From Bombardia bombarda (taxonomy: Eukaryota; Ascomycota; Sordariomycetes; Sordariales; Lasiosphaeriaceae): a DNA stretch of 64,000 nucleotides. Below the pieces are notes generated by a model that saw only the letters and a program-made list of their open reading frames with translations, made no database searches and was not told the origin of the DNA. The stretch covers positions 1,326,501 to 1,390,500 of the forward strand of contig JAULSR010000007.1 of assembly GCA_030512295.1 (NCBI GenBank), read 5' to 3'. Below, piece after piece: positions 55,104-64,000 of this stretch (position 1 is its first letter; the number at the start of each line of letters is the position of its first letter). The position numbers were made by a program, and so were the translations under genes.

Positions 55104-58100
55104 CTACGTATGAGCCCGCTTTCGGCGTTTGAAACGAGGACTAGCGGCGAGATCAAATTCCCAAAAACTCACCTCGCCGAACTCATGACCCAGAGTCAAC
55201 GTCCGATCCTTCAGAGCTACCGAAGTGACCATATAGGCTTGAGGAAGCCAGATAATTCTTTCATATCCCTGAATTATCCACTCGCCCTCAACACGTAGAC
55301 AGTATTTTGCATCGTTAGGTCTTGTATTCGGGGCATTGACGTTCGTTGACGCGGTAAATGGATATGGGAGTCGTCCCCACTCGCACTCCAGGTGTTCGTT
55401 ATCCTCAGACCAGAAGATGCGGTCTGGTCTAAAATATGCCGTGTCCTCTAGGAAAAAACACCATATCTCCTCCCCCGTCGTATAATCCCAGACCGTTACA
55501 CATGATGTTCTGTAATCAGGTGCCCAGGTCATCGCTATCCGATCTTGAGACATCGCAATCCCGTAACAGTTCCTGATCTTTTTTCCATGATTGTTAAACC
55601 TGAACCGCTCCTTTCCGGTCGAAGTCTCCCATACGAAAAGCGCCCCACATATATAGGCAGAGACCATATGACCTTTTGGGTGAAAGCAAAGCCGCGAGTT
55701 CAGACTGCTAGATACCCCGTGATTGGTCCCGGTGGTGTCTACTGTCGCAATTATATTCGAAGTCTGAATCTCGACCAAAGATACTTTCCCGCTGTCATTT
55801 TCAAGCAGCCGAAACAACCCTCCACTCAATGAGAACTTGGGGCGGTTGTAGTACATCCATGGCCAGTTTTCGAACTCTGCTTTGCGTAGCGTTGTCGTGT
55901 CTAAAACATGCACCTTACTAGATGAGGCAATGGCAACCAACTTGCTATCCGGCGAGAATACGATCTCTTCGGTATAGATGCTATCGTCGTACCTGAGTAT
56001 GGTCGTCATAGTTTGTATGTTGAAAAGGCAGATAGTCTTGTCGCGATTAACCGCGCAAATTATTGCTCCATTTGGTGAAATCTCCCATTTGCGGAACCGA
56101 AACTTTAGTTGCTCCTCCAAAACTTCCTGCGTCGTGAGAACCCCGGACTGAGTATCCCAGCGTTGTATGATAGCCCCTAAAGGGCTATCGCCTATGCGTA
56201 CTGTACTGGACCCTGGCCAATCAACCTGCGCCAAAAACTTGGTTCTCGTTATGGGATCCGGATGTGGAAAAAAGTGAGGATTGACCTGACGCTTTCGGAT
56301 GGACACCATCTCCCAGACCTCTAATTTCACTGAGGGATTGTTCTGGAGCACTACCCACAGTCTACTAGCATCTTGAGAGAATACCAAGCCACTGACTGCC
56401 TCATGGGTCTGCGTTTCGCTTACAACTTGTTTCGTGGCTGTATTATAAACGACGACCGTGTTTCTTGTCGTTCCGTACGCTATCATGTTATCGTCAAGCG
56501 GTGAAAGCGCGAGTGCTGAGAGCTTGTCGATGGTCTCTAGTGCTGAATGATCCTCTAGCGAAGGCAATGAGACTGTGTATAAGTGGGTCATTGGCGGCTG
56601 TTGGTTGGTGAAATTAACGTGGTTGGTTGCGATGGCTAATGCTAATGTCTTTCCGCTGGCGGAAAATGTAAGTGCGGGCCTCCAACTAGATTCAGGATAG
56701 CCTTCGTGACTCAATATGATATTTTTCTGCACGAATCCTTTCTCAACATCCCATATAAGCAAAGACTTAAAATTGCACATGATTGCTAAGGTCTTTCCAT
56801 CTGGTGAAAATGACAACGGCCCGGGGAACGGCATTCTCTCCTGTATGAGCCACGAAAGAAAACTAGGCTCGCTTTCGCGGATTGCCGGTCCGCCTTCGCC
56901 GACTGATGGGCCAACATCAAGTTTGGTCTTTTGTATTACGTGTCCGGTTCTGGCGTTCCAAAGTTGAAGATAAAAATCGAGGCCATGAAAGGTGTACGAA
57001 GCAAGAAGGTTGGTGTTCCCCGGTGAGATGGCAATAAATGGACCAAGTTCGGTGTCGATAGGAGCCCAATTGCCAGTGTCTAAATCTACCACTTTTCCAG
57101 TAGCAAGCTCTCGTACTCGGATTCCGTAATCACACGGAACCAGTCCAAGTTTTATTTTCACAACATATGCGATCATGTTGCCGTCCGGAGAAAATACTAG
57201 ATTCGGGAAGATCCTGCCATTCCAGGCATCATCAAACCTGAATCTCTCTGTTCCTGTGACAGCATCCCATAGCGATATCCGGTCCCCCGAGGTTGTTGCA
57301 ATAAGGTTGCCAGTCGGGCAGAAGCTGACAAGGGTATATGGATTGCTAAGACCATGAATGGAGACACGTTCAGTCCCCCACTGGTCCTTGACCGTTGGCC
57401 ATCGTGTGATCCAAGAAGGTGCGGAGGTTAAGAATTGTTCTCGCACGATACTTTTCATCGGGCTGAAGATAAGAGCAGAACAATAAGCCTGCAGTGGAGC
57501 ATGTCCGATAATCCATCTACTGCTGACTATGAAGCGCTCCGCGTCTTCAACCAGGGCAAAGAGGTCCGGAGTTTTTTTCACCTAGTACATTAACGGTAAT
57601 CAGCTTTACAAGAACTCTGAATCAGGGGGCTGGGAAACTCCTCAACTTACGTCGACGAGATTGACAATATCAAGAATACTAAGGACTGCAGTACCAATCT
57701 CTTTCATCAGACTCAATGTCTCCAGCCAAAACAATAAGTTCCTCAGCAAGAATCTGTGAACTTTCCCGTCGTCTTGCAACAAATCGTTTTGACTTTGACT
57801 CCCACTGAGCTGTATAAGATGATCTTTCCAGTAACGGCATGAATACTGCAAATGACGAGGTAAAAACTCTTCAATCTTGCTCTCCGGTACATCATGGGCA
57901 AGAAAACCGGGTTGTTCAAGGTCACACATATCCTGGTGTAGTTCTTGATCCATGATAGTGATACAGCGGTTTAATAAATGGCAGTGCACCAAGCTTTTAT
58001 CGACCCAGAACTTATCGGAACACCTCTCTTGACTCAAAAGAAAGTCTGCGAATGAGAGATGCACAAGGCCTATTGGGGCGTCCTTGTCCTTTGGGACATT

Positions 58101-60734
58101 TAACACTGAATGAAGCTGTGATAAAACCGTGTCCAATTGCCGGCTGGTAATATGAGGCAGATATTGGCGCAGCGTTGGAAGAGAGGTAGGCTCATACAGC
58201 ATCACAATGCATCCGAGAATCTCTCGAAGTAAAGTGAAGATACGTTGCTTTTCTTTCTCTAGTCTTCCGGCGACGAGAAACATGAGCACCTTACGGTATA
58301 TTCCGTCGACCGTATGCTGAGGGGCGCCGGCCTCTGTCTCGTCGCCAAAGATTGCATCCAGCCGCCCATCCCGAGATTCGTCGTCAAAGAAGTCTGTATC
58401 AAGAAACCGACAGGCTGTTGCAGCATAAATGAATAGTCCATCTGTCTTCTTCACAAGCCTATCCAGCATGCCTTCTTTAAGCCAATCAGACGGAAAGCTA
58501 CGTTGGCGAGAAATTCTAAGCATTTCATGCTGTAGATACGACGTAATGTCGTCGATGTGCTCATCCGCTTCTCGCTTTTGGGGAATCTTTTCGAGGGCCA
58601 TTAAATAACAGATTCCACTCGGTAAACCTTCAACCGCTCTGAGGATATGATTCTCTTGTCGGCTGGTAATGAGAACCCGCAGTTGGACGTGATGCAGACT
58701 ATTGAGCCTCCCCAAAATTGCTATCAACTCTTCCGCTTCCGGCTGGCTTTCGCATTCATCCAGCGCATCAATGACAACAATCAGGCGCATCGGGGTGAAC
58801 AATTCTTCACCCAACGCCAAAAGAGGCCCGACGATCAGATGGTCAAACTGTTGCTGGGGCGCCTTGGTGCCAATATTCATATTGCCCCTAATTGCAGAGA
58901 CGATGTGGCGTTCAAGCTCAGGTACGGTTTCTACTAGGGATCGTGCAATCGTGGTGAAAATGTTACCGGTACGGTTCCTCAAGGCGTCGCCACGCTTGAA
59001 GAAGAAGCTGGCACCGAGAAATGTACCATGCGCAAGCTGGGACTTGTTTGCAAACGGTTTGCCATCGTTCAAGGACGCAGCAACAGTCAAAGCAATACTT
59101 GACTTGCCCGTTCCAGCCATCCCGTAAAGCCAGAATATCGCTTGCCTGTTGCTATCCTCTGCCCAGTCTTGAATGGCATTCAGCGTGTTGATTTGTGTTC
59201 CATTGAGACACTGCACGGTTGTGCTTTGAACTTCAGCTGAATCAAATATAGCGTTTCCGGCATTAGGGAGGGATGCCAGGAGTTGGGATTGGTGGGATGT
59301 CTGATACAAGAGTCAGATAATTTAGTACGAAATGAGAAGACAGCTTCGTGTTAAAACGGGGGAATTGGTAAGTTCTCCTCACCTGAACAGCTTCAAGAGT
59401 AGCCTCTTGTAGCGTCTCCAGTTTCTCTGTGCTACTCATAATAGCATCCATTTTCTTCCACGCCCCCAGGGCCGTGGTGTTAGTCCAATCCTGTACACCC
59501 TGGTCGATCTGTTTGCTCAGAGCCTCTAGCTCACCCCACATCGTCTTCCACTCATCACTGCCAAAGGTATATCGCAGGGCACGATGTAGCTTTCCTCGGG
59601 CATACTGCAAGACAACTCGAACTTGATAAGTGTAGACCTTAGTATAGACCTGCACCATCTTCTCCTTGAGAGCCGAAGCCAGTTGGCGATAATGCTCGGT
59701 TGTGCTGGAGTTTCCTTGCCCCATTGCAGAAAGGAACTCGACCTCCAGCAGGCGGTATCGAACGAGGAGAAATGATATGTTTTCGAATCCCGTTGCTGCA
59801 TCTTCGTCCTGTTGAAAGATGTTGTCTAAGAGCTAAAGGTAGTGTTGTCAGTCGCCATTGTGCTACCTCCATCTTAAAGGTCAGAAGTGAAAGGTCCTTA
59901 CTGGAAGAACGACCATGACACCAGCCCACGCCAGAGCAGCGGGGGTTCTGCCTCCAATGCAGTCCCAATAAGTCCCTTGAATGCCACAAGCACCTTAACC
60001 AACTTTCGGACGTGCTCTCTAACAACAATCCTCTTCTCCCCGATAGAAAAAGCGAGCTGAGATTTAGACAGCTTCTCTAACTTGTCTCTTGCAAGACCCT
60101 GTAGTCGTTCAAACTGAGCCGTGCTTTCCACAGATTCAGCAAGCTCGGGCGACTTCCCCTTGTTGCCATTCTGCCCTATATCTCCCTCCAGGAACCTCTG
60201 GTAGTCTTTTACCAATGGCGATAACTCAGGATCTGCCAGGATGTTCTTGTATGCTTCATTCCACAGGCTGCTCTTCTCTGTTGCCGGTACATTGTCCGGC
60301 TCTGTAATCGAGAGACTGCTCGTGTCTGCGACCGGTGTTGCAACATCCACTTCCTCTTCACTGGCTTCGAGACTGGCCAACTCGGTTGGCTTTGGCGGAA
60401 TAGGAATATCGACGTGGATATCACCATCATGAGGAGGTCGCGATTTTTGCAGCTCCTGGGCCGGAGGCTGGGCCTGGCTACTGCTAGACGCGGTTGCGTC
60501 GCCAGTCGCATCGCCGTTGTCGGGTTCTGTAATGCTAGCAACAGCACTGGTCGCTTTGGACTATTGGGTTCGCCGTAGCAACAATATGGTTAGTTCACAG
60601 CTCTTCCTAATGGCATTCGCCGCAAATCGCGTGGACGATGCACTCACCGTGTCCTTGTTGGCTCCTCCGAGTTTCACTTTCCCACGCTGCGTCAATTTTT
60701 GCACCTTGCGCTTCAGCTCAGATCCGAACCCCAT
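55104..60734 (-). CDS. NACHT-WD40 STAND receptor (NWD/HET-E-like NLR), one-base frameshift in this sequence
   Basis: Five exons on the minus strand: 60648-60734, 59902-60560, 59383-59832, 57651-59300, 55104-57581, about 1,774 aa. N-terminal region: basic MGFGSELKRKVQKL, disordered linker, then an NACHT_N-type helical domain (SLWNEAYKNI to about residue 395). NACHT: GNAIFDS...CLNGT entry motif, Walker A GMAGTGKSS (about 459-467), Walker B LIVVIDALDECES (about 575-587), sensor RVLITSRQE. C-terminal propeller with about 11 diverged WD40-like repeats (FSPDGNMIAYV, FSPDGKTLAIM, FSPDSKLVAIAS and others), typically one blade per 40-50 residues. The repeats differ from each other, unlike hypervariable HET-E/D/R WD repeats. 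The frame breaks at five C (minus strand; 59941-59945); a sixth restores AALAWAGVMVVLP. Known relatives act in heterokaryon incompatibility and non-self recognition; that role here is inferred. Confidence 0.88.
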
Positions 60735-61071
60735 CTTGGGCAAGTAATCACTGATGTGCTGGTAGAGTCTTCGTTGTGCAGTGTTGGCTCAATCTCGACG
60801 TTTGTCACGCTTGATTGTATTGCTGGAGTTGGCAGAAAAAGCTGCACTTTCGAAAAGAGGGGTAAGGGTGACTGACTCCTGATGTGGCTGCGCAAGATAG
60901 GCTGCTGATTTTCGTCTGTTGTGATTCGTCTTCGGATTTTAAGTTGCAGATCTCAGCCGGTCGATTGTGCAGGTAATTTCATTCCGAGAAAAACGGAGAC
61001 TCAACTAGAAAAAAGAAAAAGGACCATAGAAAGTCGGAATTCATATCTCTAAATTTTTATGAGGTAGTTGG

Positions 61072-61162
61072 AAGTGTGATAGTTATAAATGGGATATTAT
61101 ACATGGGATAGTTGTGAATGGAATAGTTATGAATGAGATAGTTGTGAACGGAATAGGTAGTT
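61072..61162 (+). repeat. 15-bp minisatellite, six units, plus orientation
   Basis: Units of 15 (one of 16) bp with consensus close to ATGGGATAGTTGTGA. They match the 15-bp unit of the MITE at 54724-54813 but in the opposite orientation. No terminal inverted repeats like those of the MITE are seen around this array. Confidence 0.85.
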
Positions 61163-61343
61163 CAATGTAACTGGGATAAGGTAGGTAGTTAGGTAGGTAG
61201 TTTCCGTATTCATAGGTGCCCGGTTGGACTCTGCGTGGTACGAAGTACAAAGATAAGGGATCCGGCCAGTACCGTTTTCCAGGATAGTTCTCTGGGGTTA
61301 GGGATATTCGCGGGCATTTACGGTACGAAGGACTTTTCTTACG

Positions 61344-61361
61344 GTACTTCGTACGAAGTAC
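61344..61361. repeat. 18-bp perfect palindrome
   Basis: GTACTTCGTACGAAGTAC is self-complementary over its full length. A half-copy (TACGAAGTAC) lies about 110 bp to the left (near 61239). Function unknown; it could be a binding site for a dimeric protein or a repeat remnant. Confidence 0.8.
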
Positions 61362-61664
61362 ATCGGGAGCATCTCATTTTTAACAACTGACCACGACCTG
61401 GAAGGTGCGAATGACCCCCGTACGAGTGTCACGATGTTTTCCCTCGTCCGGATCATTGGTAACACCTGGAACATAATTAACATACGAATTATCAGGATCT
61501 GGCAGTTTTGTGCGCTTCATGATGTACCCACGAGCAGAGCATGCTGCGAATAATCAACGTCAAGCAGCACTTGGAATAAAGCCTAGTCGATCGCCGTTCT
61601 TACTGGCATGCCTTCCAAGCCCCTACTTTAAACGTGATCACCGCCATCATTATCGCGATTCGTC

Positions 61665-64000
61665 CTACCCCTGAAGAAACGCATCAAAATACGCCCCAAC
61701 CCTCCCAACCTCATCCGGAAACGCCGTGAACCCAACCCACAAATCGGGTCGAATGACCACCACCCCTCCCTTGGCGTGATTCGCGCCCCAAGTCGTATGC
61801 GCATCCTCGTCCGGCGCGCGGTCGTCAAACACCACATTCGCCTGCGCGTTGCGCAGCCCATCAAACTGCGACGCGCCCAGCACCTCGTCAATCTCGAACG
61901 GCAGACACTTGACCACGACCGTCACCGTGAAGCGCTCAGATTCGCCCAGCCGACGATAGAAACCCTTGGGGTCGTCAAGCGCAGCGGCAAAGACCGCGAC
62001 ACGCCGACGGACCTCTGCCCCGGCGAGCGACGACGCGAAGACGACGAGATGGAAGCGGGGCTTGCCTGCGAAGAGGTCGTAGAGGTAGCCCGTTGCGTTG
62101 GTGGAGAGGCAGACACGTGGGTTGGGCGCGCGGACGCCGTTGTGGACGTTTAAGGGCGGGCGTGTGTCTTTGGACAATTCGTCGTCCGCCGGCGCGAGGA
62201 CAGAGGGGTTATACGCGCAGTCCACTCCTAGGAGAAACTGGCCGTGGGCTTGGAAGAAGCTCTTGACGAACCCCATGCCCTCTTCCTGCGGCGTTTTGGG
62301 TGTGCTGCCGTTTGTCTTCTCTGTCTGTTCGGGAGGAGCATCGCTGCTGCTCACAGGCACGACGCGGCTGTCGGAGGCGTGGTTATCCGCATTGAGCGCG
62401 TCGAGATCCCGCAGGTTGGGCACGGGCATGTGCGAGCCGGTGATGAAGCGGAGATAGGTGCCCGAGACCTCGATGATGCGCACCGCGTGCCCGCGGCGCT
62501 CCATGCCGTAGGTCGGCAGGATGGTTTCTGGCTTGGCTTTGTTATGGACGGCGAGGCCGAGCTTCCAGGCGAGGTTGGCCGCGTCCATGATGGAGGCGTT
62601 GAGGCCGAACGCACCCATTACGCTGTGGACGTGGCTGGGGGGATGTTAGCGCTGGGCTGGGATGAGCTGATGAATAGGGGATAGGGATGAGACGACTTAC
62701 GCTGCATCGCCGACCAGGTGGACGCGCATGTCGGGCGACGAGTAGTAACGCGCAACACGCTCCGAGACTGGGCTGTGTCAGTTGTTGATCTTGTCGCGTC
62801 TATGTTTGTTTGACTTACTTTTCCAGATTGCGAACCAACTAAGCGGTGCGGCGAACTTGAGCTTGTACGGAGCAAAGATCTTGTTGGCTTGTTCAAGCAC
62901 TTCCTCTGGCGTGATGGTGTCGATCTCGACTCTTCCACCAGATTCGGCGAAGGATGCATCTTTCGCTTGTCTCGATGTCGCAATTGGGCCCGTATGGGAT
63001 GTGTCTAGCTGCGTGTATAGTCTTGTGATCCATCAGTGTATGGCTTCTGAGACCTAAAAATACGCGCTGCTGTACTGACCTAATGTACCCATCTTCTCTA
63101 GGGATAATCACACAACCACCATGCTTGGAGCTGATGACAGACCCAAACACCCACGCGTGTGGGTAGTCAGACTCAAAGATGCAGTCCATAATTCCCCAGT
63201 ATATATCCGTGCTGACGCCATCGAATGGGATATTCAGGCCTTTACGGACAGTGCTAGCTGCACCATCACAGCCGACGATGAACTTTGCCCTGACAGTGCT
63301 GTCCTTCCCTGTGCGCTCATTGCGAATGGTGGCGCTCACAGGGTGATCACCAGCGTCTTCGCCGGTGCTCACTGTATAATTCGGAAGAAGAACGCTGCTG
63401 CGCTCGACCAAAGCCTTGTGGCGAGCCAGATCTCGAATGTATATGCGCTCGATCTGGCCCTGTGTGATGATATGCAGGCCCCGGTATCGCGAGTCGGATT
63501 GATGTGAACGACCAAACAAAAGCTTCTCCCCATTCAGGTAAATGGCTGTTCGTTCAATCAGGGGCCCTTCTTCGGCCACCTCTGACGCGAGACCCCATGT
63601 GGCCACTGTTTCTAGGAAGCGTGGCTGGACACCGTCTGCTCGGCCCGCTATTAAGGGACTATCGGCCTTGTCTGCAGAAATGCTTTGGTCAGGACATCCG
63701 TGTCTTCTGCTTTCAGATTTTGAAGTTTCTCACCAATGATGCGAAACGAAACTCTTTGTCTAGCAAGACTAACAGCCATCTCCAGCCCGCTCGGCCCAGC
63801 TGCACGCGAAATGTTAGCAGACAATGCACAGAGGTTGGCAAGCTTTCAGGGCAGTCACCTCCAACAATCAAGACATCTACCTCCTCCACAGGTTTCCACC
63901 AAGACGGTGTGCCGTGGGGATTGTTCGTGCCATCGAACAAGGTCGGCCATGTCCGGATGACATTGATCCCTCGACTATTGTGGGCTGAAGAAGTCACTAG
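61665..64000 (-). CDS. FAD-dependent aromatic monooxygenase, phenol 2-monooxygenase-like (5' end outside window)
   Basis: Flavoprotein monooxygenase of the PheA/TfdB class, hydroxylating aromatic substrates with NAD(P)H and O2. Minus-strand exons: 63859 to beyond 64000, 63734-63799, 63080-63671, 62819-63021, 62701-62767, 61665-62634; all phases fit. The FAD dinucleotide motif VDVLIVGAGPSGLEMAVSLA is split by the first intron, as is the GD motif (HLVGDAAHVHSVMGAFGLN) by the last. Also GRADGVQPRFLETVATWGL and the DG motif FIVGCDGAASTVRKGL. The C-terminal thioredoxin-like dimerisation domain spans about the last 190 residues (VCLSTNATGYLYDLFAG-like start, ending VVVIRPDLWVGF). About 680 residues are visible. 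No in-frame ATG exists before the edge, so the start lies beyond 64000 or in an upstream exon. Substrate unknown; catabolic or secondary-metabolic roles are both possible. Confidence 0.88.

Larger units (their letters stand above)
60735..61664. other. Intergenic region with minisatellite and palindrome
   Basis: 930 bp between the start of the receptor gene and the 3' end of the monooxygenase gene. It holds the receptor promoter, the second 15-bp repeat array (61072-61162), GTAGGTAG repeats (about 61180-61203) and an 18-bp perfect palindrome (61344-61361). No gene seen. Confidence 0.6.

Noticed and set aside
1..64000. tRNA, rRNA or CRISPR loci
   Set aside because: A few GGTTCGA-like words were checked (for example near 8270, 41351 and 54199) but none has a matching A box, acceptor stem or CCA-proximal pairing. 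No regularly spaced repeats resembling a CRISPR array exist.

Overview
The window is nuclear DNA of a filamentous ascomycete (Pezizomycotina, most likely Sordariomycetes). Genes are spaced about 1-2.5 kb apart on both strands. Most introns are 50-110 nt with GTAAGT/GTATGT/GTGAGT-type donors, CTAAC/CTGAC-like branch points and short 3' tracts. The recognisable proteins match fungal orthologues, and fungus-specific STAND (NLR-like) receptors are present. No tRNA, rRNA or CRISPR array was seen. Exon boundaries below were set by eye from splice signals plus frame continuity.

Left part (1-14.2 kb). A possible spliced gene fragment lies at the left edge. Then come isu1 (Fe-S scaffold, minus) and ubp14 (deubiquitinase, plus), sharing a divergent promoter; mad2 (spindle checkpoint, minus); a Ure2-like glutathione S-transferase (minus); a small GPI-anchored alanine/serine-rich secreted protein (plus); and a small cysteine-rich secreted protein (minus).

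Middle part (16-41 kb). Two paralogous multi-pass membrane proteins of unknown function face each other on either side of a vacuolar-type amino-acid transporter (AVT family). The left copy is a decayed pseudogene with an internal tandem duplication; the right copy is intact. Next are a broken secreted PQQ/beta-propeller gene with a 24-G tract, RNase H1 with two hybrid-binding domains, a small mitochondrial membrane protein, rft1, dbp3 (convergent with rft1) and an MFS monocarboxylate-type transporter.

Right part (41.7-64 kb) is the accessory and most interesting region. It holds a Goodbye-domain STAND NTPase ending in a ZZ zinc finger, interrupted by in-frame stops; a HAK/KUP potassium transporter; a membrane-anchored RING-H2 E3 ligase; a 194-bp MITE; a five-exon NACHT-WD40 receptor of about 1,774 residues; and the 5'-incomplete end of a phenol-hydroxylase-like FAD monooxygenase. 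A 15-bp minisatellite occurs on both sides of the NACHT-WD40 gene in opposite orientation; one array sits inside the MITE.

In three otherwise intact genes (rft1, the MFS gene, the NACHT-WD40 gene) the frame is lost at a run of exactly five C (coding strand), and one more C would restore it. This looks like a systematic homopolymer error in the assembly rather than gene death. By contrast the Goodbye-STAND gene and the left membrane paralogue carry in-frame TAG/TAA codons that could come from CAG/CAA by C-to-T change, a pattern compatible with mild repeat-induced point mutation.

The housekeeping genes do not form a pathway together. The only functional theme is possible self/non-self recognition at 41.7-60.7 kb.
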